Positions 1 through 5,441 of a stretch of 6,969 bases of DNA are shown piece by piece; within the stretch, counting starts at the first letter, position 1, and the number at the start of each line of letters is the position of its first letter. The notes under the pieces were generated by a model. It was not told the origin of the DNA and made no database searches. It was given only the letters and a program-made list of their open reading frames with translations. The DNA is taken from the NCBI GenBank assembly GCA_023132075.1, contig JAGLYT010000082.1, positions 1 through 6,969 of the forward strand. The letters are read 5' to 3'. Source of the stretch: a bacterium. GTDB lineage: Bacteria > CBDUZB01 > JAGLHV01. A program made the position numbers and the translations under genes.

Positions 1-103
1 GCGAAACCTCCTCGATGATGTTTCCATCCTTGTCGGTGATCGCGATCCCGATCCCCGCCTCACCGCGTGTTTCGCCATCCACGTACACGAACAGCTTATT
101 CAT
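1..103 (-). CDS. RNase HI-like protein, N-terminal fragment (runs off the left edge)
   Basis: Thirty-four codons are visible, beginning M-N-K-L-F-V-Y-V-D-G and continuing with R-G-E-A-G-I-G-I-A-I-T-D. This is the first beta-hairpin of an RNase HI-type fold, with the first catalytic aspartate at D9 in the usual YxDG setting. Members of the family cleave RNA in RNA:DNA hybrids using four carboxylates, and the other three lie outside the window. The usual loop after DG reads roughly SRGNPG. Here the residues between R-G and E-A-G are missing, so the loop is about three residues short. The start codon lies only 9 bases after the mature 3' end of the tRNA, and no Shine-Dalgarno sequence is visible in that gap. 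The fragment is about 55% GC, much higher than the genes upstream. The fold is fairly sure from the motif, but activity cannot be judged from a fragment. Confidence 0.72.
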   Translation of the reverse strand, partial: MNKLFVYVDGETRGEAGIGIAITDKDGNIIEEVS

Positions 104-112
104 ACTCGCAAC

Positions 113-185
113 TGGGCCCACCAGGATTCGAACCTGAGACCATTCCGTTATGAGCGGAAGGCTCTACCAACTGAGCTATAGGCCC
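113..185 (-). tRNA. tRNA with CAT anticodon, probably tRNA-Ile2 (lysidine-modified)
   Basis: The 73 bases fold into a full cloverleaf: 7-bp acceptor stem (GGGCCTA with TGGGCCC, one G-T pair), D-arm GCTC/GAGC with an 8-base loop, anticodon stem TTCCG/CGGAA, loop CTCATAA, 5-base variable region, T-arm TCAGG/CCTGG with loop TTCGAAT, and discriminator A73. The anticodon CAT could mean initiator Met, elongator Met or Ile2. The first pair is G1-C72, which argues against an initiator, where 1-72 is normally unpaired. Pairs C4-G69 and C5-G68 match what I recall as TilS recognition features, whereas E. coli elongator tRNA-Met has T4-A69 and A5-T68. I therefore prefer Ile2, which reads AUA after C34 becomes lysidine. 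CCA is not encoded. The 5' end is 7 bases after the GT39 stop codon and the 3' end 9 bases before the RNase HI-like start. Confidence 0.95.
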
Positions 186-192
186 TTATTTG

Positions 193-1707
193 TTATTCAA
201 AAATATATTTTACTTCGCCTTCATTTGCAAAAGGCATATTAAAATTTTTCATCGTATTATTTAATACATTGTCAGGTATAATTTTACCTTCTCTAGAATC
301 ATTTCTAAAAATAATTTCTTCAATAACTGGCAACAAAACAATAAGTTTAACTTCAAATCCATTTTGTCTCAACCGATTAATAAATTTCATTCTACCTTTA
401 TGAGTAAGATTTGTTCTATCAATAACAAAATCTTTCTTTTCTTTATTTATTTGCATAATAAAATCGAAAATTTCTTTATGTTTCCAATTTTCCCGGCAAG
501 GTGGACGAGATAAACTTAAATGTAGTTTATTAAAAGCTATAATATCAGGAAACACCCCATAACTAAAAAAAATACATTGTAAAAACCCTATTATTATCAC
601 ACCATAAACCACAATCTTCTGCCAAATTTCTTTTTTTAAAGCAGGAATCCAAAAAACAGAAATAATACTAACCGCAGGTAAGAATGGCAATGTATATCTT
701 CCATCTTTATTTCCTATTAAGGTAAAAATAAAATAAGGAACAACTATCCAACCAAGCATTATTATTAAATTATCCCGATTTTGATAATTTGTTTTCCATT
801 CTTTTACTAATTTTATTGTCCCCACTAAAAAAAGAATAAAAAATAAAAATTGTACTTGTTTTTCTAAATTCCAGAAATAAAACAAAAAAGAACTTATTGA
901 TAAAAAATAAGGATCTCCTTCAGCAGCACCTATAGTAGCTGCTTGAAAACAACGTTGAATTATAGGGATTAAATTATACAAATACCACGGAGCAGTAATA
1001 ATAAAAAAAGAAATACCTGCGAATAAAAAATTTTTTATACCTCTTTTATCTATTTCCCTAATTGATTTAAATACAGCAAAAGAAACCGGAAAAAATATAA
1101 AAAACAAATAAGTCCATTTAACCAGCAAACCTATGCCGGAAATTACACCAAAAGCAATTGCATATTTTTTTTCTTTAAAATGCCTACTGCGCAACAAAAA
1201 ATATATTCCCCAGGTCACTACCGTAGTAAGAGGAATATCCAAAAGCGGAAAACGAGACATATAAATTATACTCTGATACATTGAGACTAAAAAAGCCGAC
1301 AACAATCCTACTTTACGGCAATAAAGAAAACTTCCCAACTTATAAACTCCCACAATTAAAAAAGCAAAATAAACAACCACACTCATTGTTGCCCAATCAG
1401 CAGAAATACCGAATAAAAGGTGCACCGGCACTAAAGAAAGATGAAAAAAAGGAGGATAATAATACGACACCCTTATCAAATTTAAAATTAAATCCCTTGT
1501 GGGATGAAGTAACAATTCTAAATAACGCAAACTTAAACAGAGATGTGCAGACTCATCCCAGGCAGGAGGACAGGTATCCAGGAATAACCATATAGCATTA
1601 TTTATTAGATGAAATAAAATAAGCCCGCTCAAAAATAAATAATCAAAAACCACTCTTTTCTTTTGTGTTATGTCATCTATATGTTTTTTTAAATTAATCT
1701 TATACAT
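193..1707 (-). CDS. GT39/ArnT-like membrane glycosyltransferase with a kinase-like C-terminal tail (504 aa)
   Basis: Residues 1-385 form a polytopic GT-C glycosyltransferase of the PMT/ArnT type, which moves a sugar from a polyprenyl-phosphate donor to an acceptor on the outer face of the membrane. The first external loop carries the family acidic pair in W-D-E-S-A-H (D51, E52). A second conserved acid lies in F-P-L-L-D-I-P (D157), and a late loop has D-G-R-Y-T-L-P-F-L-P (335-344). About ten or more hydrophobic segments follow one another, the last at about 364-384. Residues 385-425 resemble the usual start of the external C-terminal domain (R-P-P-C-R-E-N-W-K). From about 426 the sequence instead resembles half of a polynucleotide kinase (separate entry). 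The ATG at 1707 lies 4 bases after the zinc-ribbon stop. A GGAGGAAG stretch about 15 bases upstream and AGAAG nearer could serve ribosome binding, with translational coupling likely. The sugar and acceptor are unknown. Confidence 0.88.
   Translation of the reverse strand: MYKINLKKHIDDITQKKRVVFDYLFLSGLILFHLINNAIWLFLDTCPPAWDESAHLCLSLRYLELLLHPTRDLILNLIRVSYYYPPFFHLSLVPVHLLFGISADWATMSVVVYFAFLIVGVYKLGSFLYCRKVGLLSAFLVSMYQSIIYMSRFPLLDIPLTTVVTWGIYFLLRSRHFKEKKYAIAFGVISGIGLLVKWTYLFFIFFPVSFAVFKSIREIDKRGIKNFLFAGISFFIITAPWYLYNLIPIIQRCFQAATIGAAEGDPYFLSISSFLFYFWNLEKQVQFLFFILFLVGTIKLVKEWKTNYQNRDNLIIMLGWIVVPYFIFTLIGNKDGRYTLPFLPAVSIISVFWIPALKKEIWQKIVVYGVIIIGFLQCIFFSYGVFPDIIAFNKLHLSLSRPPCRENWKHKEIFDFIMQINKEKKDFVIDRTNLTHKGRMKFINRLRQNGFEVKLIVLLPVIEEIIFRNDSREGKIIPDNVLNNTMKNFNMPFANEGEVKYIFE
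196..432 (-). other. Domain region: C-terminal half of a polynucleotide-kinase-like P-loop kinase fused to GT39
   Basis: These codons specify residues 426-504 of the GT39 protein. The order of motifs follows T4 polynucleotide kinase and AAA_33-type kinases after their Walker A half: a strand ending F-V-I-D then R-T-N-L-T (427-435; T4 has I-S-D-T-N-L-N), a basic helix, the strand N-G-F-E-V-K-L-I, the lid helix with F-R-N-D-S-R (R468 and R472, in the positions of T4 R122 and R126), I-I-P-D-N-V-L (476-482; T4 has A-V-P-I-D-V-L), then a helix and M-P-F-A-N-E-G. No G-x-x-x-x-G-K-S motif exists in this protein or anywhere in the window. ATP binding is therefore not expected, and by normal ArnT-like topology this tail would lie outside the cytoplasm. 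The assignment rests on recalled family sequences, not an alignment search. Confidence 0.66.
202..230 (-). promoter_or_regulatory. Candidate sigma-70-type promoter for the tRNA, inside the end of the GT39 gene
   Basis: Reading the minus strand, TTGCAA (230-225) is followed by exactly 17 bases and then TATATT (207-202), which matches the -10 consensus at five of six positions. The -35 box is weaker, at four of six. Transcription would start near 195, about ten bases before the mature tRNA 5' end, a typical leader length for a tRNA. The boxes overlap the last dozen codons of the GT39 gene. AT-rich DNA yields such matches by chance, so the support comes from spacing and placement. The tRNA could also be cut out of the operon transcript. 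Confidence 0.42.
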
Positions 1708-1711
1708 TGCT

Positions 1712-1867
1712 TTATTCTTCTGCTTCCTCCACTAACATTATAGGTATTCCATCCCTAATCGGATATTTCCTTCCACATCCAAGACATATAATTTTCTCGT
1801 TTTTTAATTCCACGCTTTTTTTACATGCCGGACAGGCTAAAATTTCCAGCAACTCTTTATCAATCAT
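1712..1867 (-). CDS. Trm112/YcaR-family zinc-ribbon protein (51 aa)
   Basis: The product begins M-I-D-K-E-L-L-E-I-L-A-C-P and has two metal-binding knuckles, C12-x2-C15 and C28-x2-C31. The family signature Y-P-I-R-D-G-I-P-I-M-L follows at about 35-45. Trm112-type proteins are small zinc-bound partners; the eukaryotic and archaeal members activate methyltransferases, while the role of bacterial YcaR-like forms is poorly defined. The reading frame extends 11 codons further upstream to 1900, but I chose the internal ATG at 1867. It is preceded by GGGAGGG at optimal distance, and homologues usually start M-I-D-x-x-L-L. The upstream ATG has no good ribosome-binding site. The gene is 50 bases after the double glycosyltransferase and 4 bases before GT39, so it is probably co-translated with GT39. 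No methyltransferase partner is in the window. Confidence 0.9.
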   Translation of the reverse strand: MIDKELLEILACPACKKSVELKNEKIICLGCGRKYPIRDGIPIMLVEEAEE

Positions 1868-1871
1868 TTTT

Positions 1872-1878
1872 CCCTCCC
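1872..1878 (-). promoter_or_regulatory. Strong ribosome-binding site fixing the zinc-ribbon start
   Basis: Minus-strand GGGAGGG ends 4 bases before the ATG at 1867; the core GGAGG is 5 bases away. It is the best Shine-Dalgarno sequence in the window at a proper distance. It decides the start in favour of the 51-residue product over a 62-residue reading from 1900. Confidence 0.85.
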
Positions 1879-1917
1879 AATCATTTATAAACTTATTCAT
1901 TCTTTTAACTTACAATT

Positions 1918-3930
1918 TTATGCCGTTTCCTCATATATTTTACACATTTGATAAGCTGTTTTTTCCCAGGAAAAAAACTTTGCTTGTTTAATCCCTTCCT
2001 CAATCATTTTTTCTTTAAGAACATTATTTGACAAAACTTCATACATAGCACCGGTTAAACCATCAATATCGTTAGGATCAACCATAATACCTGCTTTTCC
2101 AACCACCTCCGGCAAAGAAGCAACGTTGGAACTAATCACCGGCACACCACAAACCATTGCCTCCAAAGGGGGAATACCAAATCCTTCATAAAAAGACGGA
2201 AAAACAAACAAATCAGCTGCGTTATAAAACAAAGGTAATTCGCTTGCAGAAATATACCCGGTAAAAATCACCTCTTTTTCTATATTTAATTCTTTCACCA
2301 GATTATATATTTGAGGATAACGAGGATCTCTTTTTCCTACAATGACTAAGCAGCAATCCACCTGTTTATTTTTTTGTAAATTAGCAAAAGCATGAATTAA
2401 TCCGGCAATATTTTTAGAAGGGTCCTGCCTGCCAACATAAAGAATACGTTTTTTATTAGGCAAAGAATACGTCAAATTACATTCTTTACGAGGATAAAAT
2501 TCATTCCCCACTCCAACATAAACCATTTCCGTCTTTTTACCAAAACCAGGAAACGCCTGTACAATATCACGACAAGTTGCTTTAGAACAAGCAACTATTT
2601 TATCTGCTCTCTTTAAAATTAAACCAAAGATAACTTTATAAAGCAAATAGTATTTTGTTGTTTTCTTTAACGGACAAAGATGTGGATAAAGATACGGAAT
2701 CAAGTCATAAACATTAATAACCGTCCTGTATCCAAAAGATAATAACGGAATTGTAGAAAACGGTAAATGCAAAATAGCAACTTTTTTCCGCCACAAAAAT
2801 ACCGGAAGCCTTATATAATTTTTCCAGGAAGTTAAATTATAAGGAATTAAATGAAAAGAAAAATTTTTTTGGGAACTCAATTTACACTTCGCATCGATTT
2901 CTTTTCTTAAATCACTTTTATCAATCAATAAAAGATACTCATTGTGAATATCAATTTTTGATAAATTTTCTACCAAATTTAAAATGTATTGTCTAATTCC
3001 TCCTGTATCAACAGTAATCCAACGCATATCAATAGCAATATGTAAAACTCTCCTTCCTAACCGTTTACAATAATAATCAGATAATGCCTGAAAAACACAA
3101 CTCCAGTTTTTCCCTTTTATCATTAAAAATAATAAATTCTTCACTATAACAAAAGGAAAAATGAAAAATAGAAAAAACCAACGACCAAACCATTGTGCAT
3201 GTTTTTGTAACAATAATAAACGATTACGAATACCATAATAAATACTGGAAACTGAAAATTTTCCAAGGCTGGAAGATATTTTATGCCATACTTTTGCCTG
3301 AGGAACAAACATTAATTGATAACCAGCTTTTATTGCACGAAGAGACCAATCGATGTCTTCATAATAAAGAAAAAATCTATCATCCAATAATCCAATTTTT
3401 TCTATTACTTCCCTTTTTACTAAAAGAGCACAACCGGTAATATAATCACTCTGTTTAACTTTCTCTAATTTCCCTCTATCAACAAAACCATTGCTAATAT
3501 GGACAGGACGCCACCATCGAATTTTTCCACCCCCAAACCAAATCTTATCCGGCTTATCTTGATAATAAATTTTTGGACCGACCATCCCTATTTTTTCATC
3601 ACTTTCAACAACCTTGATCAATTCTTTTAATAAAGAACCTTCTACAGTAGTATCGTTATTTAATAATAAAACATAATCCGCCCCAAAATTCAAGGCATAT
3701 CTTATTCCAACATTATTACCTTCAGCAAAACCCAAGTTATCATCATTTATAATTAATTTTACACCAGGATAGCTTTCCTTAATTAAACAAGCCTCATTGC
3801 CATCCTCAGAACCGTTCTCTACCACCAAAATTTCAAACGGAGAATAATCCAGTTTATCCAATGATTTTAAACATTCCAAAGTATCATGAATACCATTCCA
3901 ATTTAAAATAACAATATAAACTTTTTTCAT
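1918..3930 (-). CDS. Two-domain glycosyltransferase, GT2 (rhamnosyltransferase-like) fused to GT4 (670 aa)
   Basis: Residues 1-294 are a complete GT2 enzyme: V-I-L-N-W-N-G (7-13), E-N-G-S-E-D-G (38-44), the metal/nucleotide-sugar motif L-N-N-D-T (90-94, in place of DxD), T-G-C-A-L-L-V-K-R (165-173), Y-E-D-I-D-W-S-L-R (190-198), and a hydrophobic stretch at about 251-270 ending L-G-R-R. Residues 296-670 are a complete GT4 enzyme: A-I-D-M-R-W-I (299-305), D-L-I-P-Y-L-Y-P, V-G-R-Q-D-P-S-K-N, and the EX7E motif E-G-F-G-I-P-P-L-E (E582, E590). Each half has its family's usual length and there is almost no linker. The protein should add two successive sugars to a lipid-linked glycan at the inner membrane surface; GT2 relatives often use dTDP-rhamnose and GT4 relatives GDP-mannose, but neither donor is proven. 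The ATG at 3930 follows AGGA at 6 bases. A relic start signal lies at the domain junction. Confidence 0.93.
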   Translation of the reverse strand: MKKVYIVILNWNGIHDTLECLKSLDKLDYSPFEILVVENGSEDGNEACLIKESYPGVKLIINDDNLGFAEGNNVGIRYALNFGADYVLLLNNDTTVEGSLLKELIKVVESDEKIGMVGPKIYYQDKPDKIWFGGGKIRWWRPVHISNGFVDRGKLEKVKQSDYITGCALLVKREVIEKIGLLDDRFFLYYEDIDWSLRAIKAGYQLMFVPQAKVWHKISSSLGKFSVSSIYYGIRNRLLLLQKHAQWFGRWFFLFFIFPFVIVKNLLFLMIKGKNWSCVFQALSDYYCKRLGRRVLHIAIDMRWITVDTGGIRQYILNLVENLSKIDIHNEYLLLIDKSDLRKEIDAKCKLSSQKNFSFHLIPYNLTSWKNYIRLPVFLWRKKVAILHLPFSTIPLLSFGYRTVINVYDLIPYLYPHLCPLKKTTKYYLLYKVIFGLILKRADKIVACSKATCRDIVQAFPGFGKKTEMVYVGVGNEFYPRKECNLTYSLPNKKRILYVGRQDPSKNIAGLIHAFANLQKNKQVDCCLVIVGKRDPRYPQIYNLVKELNIEKEVIFTGYISASELPLFYNAADLFVFPSFYEGFGIPPLEAMVCGVPVISSNVASLPEVVGKAGIMVDPNDIDGLTGAMYEVLSNNVLKEKMIEEGIKQAKFFSWEKTAYQMCKIYEETA
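3048..3058 (-). promoter_or_regulatory. Shine-Dalgarno-like sequence inside the GT2-GT4 gene, at the domain junction
   Basis: Minus-strand AGGAAGGAGAG spans codons 291-295, just where the GT2 domain ends. Four bases after its GGAG, in frame, is TTA (leucine 296) followed by H-I-A-I-D-M-R. GT4 proteins of this kind commonly start M-x-I-A-I-D-x-R, so leucine 296 sits where a start methionine would be expected. I read this as a leftover ribosome-binding site from a once separate GT4 gene whose start codon was lost. Purine-rich codons for G-R-R could also give this by chance. Confidence 0.5.
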
Positions 3931-3997
3931 TATCTGTCCTATGCTTCTGCCTACCTATTAATCCTTGAGCTGAACTGCCTGTCATTACCCAAGCTTT

Positions 3998-5431
3998 TTA
4001 GTTTATTATTTTACGAAAAAGAACTTTATCTTCTTCAGTAAAGGCTTTACTTATACATAACAAAATAAAATATATTACCACACCTATAATTATCAAAATA
4101 AAAAGATTCCACACTTGTAAATAGTAAAGAATACTACTCATTATTATTCCGCTAAGAATTGGTTTCCAAATTATCTTTAATAAAGATATACGATAAAAAT
4201 ATTTAGATATCAACCAAAAACCTATTCCAAAAAAAACCATCTGAGTAATCACAGTAGCCATCGCTGCCCCTAAATAACCCCACCGAGCAATAAAAACTAA
4301 ATTTAATCCGATATTAAGTAAAACACAAAACAATGCATTATATGCGTTTAAATGCTGTTTATCCAAAGAAATTAAGACATACATAATATTTATACTTAAA
4401 AATAAAAATGCTATTGCCCAAATTAAAATTCGTAAAGCTGAAATAGAATTTAAAAAATCAGGAGTAAATAAAAAAGAAATTTTTTTCCCTGAAAGCACTG
4501 CCCCTCCCATAGCAAAAGGAATCCCCAAAAAAAGCAAAAATCGAAAACTTTCCCGATATGCTCTTTTTAAATTATCTAATGAATTTTTAGAATAATCCGA
4601 AAAAACCGGAAAGAATACCGCTGTAATGGCTAAAGGGATAAATATTAATACCTCAAAAGGACGATAAGCAGCATTATACCATCCCACTTCAGCATCTCCT
4701 CTCATAAATGAAAGCATCACCGTATCTATACGGAAAAAAATTATCATAAACATTGAGGTAATTCCTATAGGAAAAGCTTCTTTCAGTAAGGATTTCCAGA
4801 AAGGAAGATTAATTTCCAAACGCGGCCGTATAAAATTTTTGAAAACAAGAAAAAAAGTAAAAGTACTAGCTAAAACAATAGCCGCCAACTGCATAGTAAG
4901 AACACCAAAAATACGATAACCATAAAGCAATACACCCCATACTAAAACAAACATTATTGCTCTATTGATTATACTTACTAAAGCGGCATAATCAAATCGT
5001 TCGTAAGCATTAAAAACTCCTTTAAATACTTCATTAAAAGTCTTAATTATAACAATAAACCCGGCTATATATACTGCAAGCCGGGTAGATGAAGGCACAG
5101 AAATAAAATTAATAACCAAAACAATCAAAGCGTAAACCAAAACTGACAAAAACAATTTAATAGTAATTACGTTCCCCAAATAGTTACTCGCTACTTTTTT
5201 ATCCCGGGCAATATTCTTAATCACTACCGTAGTAAAACCCAACTCTGCCAGAAACATAAAAATTTCAACAAAAGCAAAAGCAAAGGCATATTTTCCATAC
5301 TCTACATCCCCTAAATGCCTAATAACAACAACAATAAAAAGCCAGAAAAACCCTCCGGCAATAATATGAGAAAGAACTTTATATATCACATTTTTACTAA
5401 TTTGTTTAATTCTCGGAATATTTTTTTCCAT
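3998..5431 (-). CDS. Polysaccharide flippase, Wzx/PST type of the MOP superfamily (477 aa)
   Basis: The protein is hydrophobic throughout, with about 12-14 membrane segments and no signal peptide. The N-terminal signature of this family is clear: R-H-L-G-D-V-E-Y-G-K-Y-A (38-49), then L-G-F-T-T-V-V and I-A-R-D-K (64-78). A central F-F-R-I-D-T-V-M-L motif and a following G-W-Y-N-A-A-Y-R-P are also typical. Such proteins move undecaprenyl-linked glycan units from the inner to the outer face of the cytoplasmic membrane. Length is normal for the family. It directly follows the polymerase/ligase-like gene with 8 bases between stop and start, and its ribosome-binding site overlaps that stop codon, implying coupled translation. 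A MurJ-like role is less likely given the glycosyltransferase neighbours. The substrate is unknown. Confidence 0.92.
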   Translation of the reverse strand: MEKNIPRIKQISKNVIYKVLSHIIAGGFFWLFIVVVIRHLGDVEYGKYAFAFAFVEIFMFLAELGFTTVVIKNIARDKKVASNYLGNVITIKLFLSVLVYALIVLVINFISVPSSTRLAVYIAGFIVIIKTFNEVFKGVFNAYERFDYAALVSIINRAIMFVLVWGVLLYGYRIFGVLTMQLAAIVLASTFTFFLVFKNFIRPRLEINLPFWKSLLKEAFPIGITSMFMIIFFRIDTVMLSFMRGDAEVGWYNAAYRPFEVLIFIPLAITAVFFPVFSDYSKNSLDNLKRAYRESFRFLLFLGIPFAMGGAVLSGKKISFLFTPDFLNSISALRILIWAIAFLFLSINIMYVLISLDKQHLNAYNALFCVLLNIGLNLVFIARWGYLGAAMATVITQMVFFGIGFWLISKYFYRISLLKIIWKPILSGIIMSSILYYLQVWNLFILIIIGVVIYFILLCISKAFTEEDKVLFRKIIN

Positions 5432-5435
5432 TTTT

Positions 5436-5441
5436 TCACCT
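5436..5441 (-). promoter_or_regulatory. Ribosome-binding site of the flippase gene, overlapping the upstream stop codon
   Basis: Minus-strand AGGTGA lies 4 bases before the flippase ATG. Its first two bases are the last two of the TAG stop of the upstream gene. This arrangement supports translational coupling and a single transcript. Confidence 0.7.

Noticed and set aside
113-140. Possible attachment site: a second copy of the tRNA 3' end elsewhere in the window
   Set aside because: I searched by eye for repeats of the CCAGGATTCGAACC string and found only a 7-8 base match near 3763. No integrase gene is present either.
196-432. Active kinase fused to a glycosyltransferase
   Set aside because: There is no Walker A motif in the protein or window, and the tail is expected outside the cytoplasm where ATP is scarce. 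A remnant or structural role is more likely.
1281-1595. Plus-strand open frame of 104 codons
   Set aside because: It lies wholly inside the GT39 gene on the opposite strand, has a low-complexity K/N/P-rich product and resembles no family.
1865-1900. Eleven-codon N-terminal extension of the zinc-ribbon gene
   Set aside because: No ribosome-binding site precedes the ATG at 1900, whereas GGGAGGG sits at the right distance before 1867, and the family normally starts at the later methionine.
1707-1991. Plus-strand open frame of 94 codons
   Set aside because: It is antisense to the zinc-ribbon gene and the end of the double glycosyltransferase, both of which have clear motifs. Its hydrophobic look is a by-product of the opposite strand.
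3195-3440. Plus-strand open frame of 81 codons
   Set aside because: It is antisense to the conserved GT2 region holding Y-E-D-I-D-W, with no family resemblance.
1215-5235. The 15-base string TCACTACCGTAGTAA occurs twice, at 1215-1229 and 5221-5235, with an 11-base palindromic core
   Set aside because: Both copies encode the same peptide T-T-V-V in unrelated membrane proteins. Two copies are too few to call an operator or repeat family.
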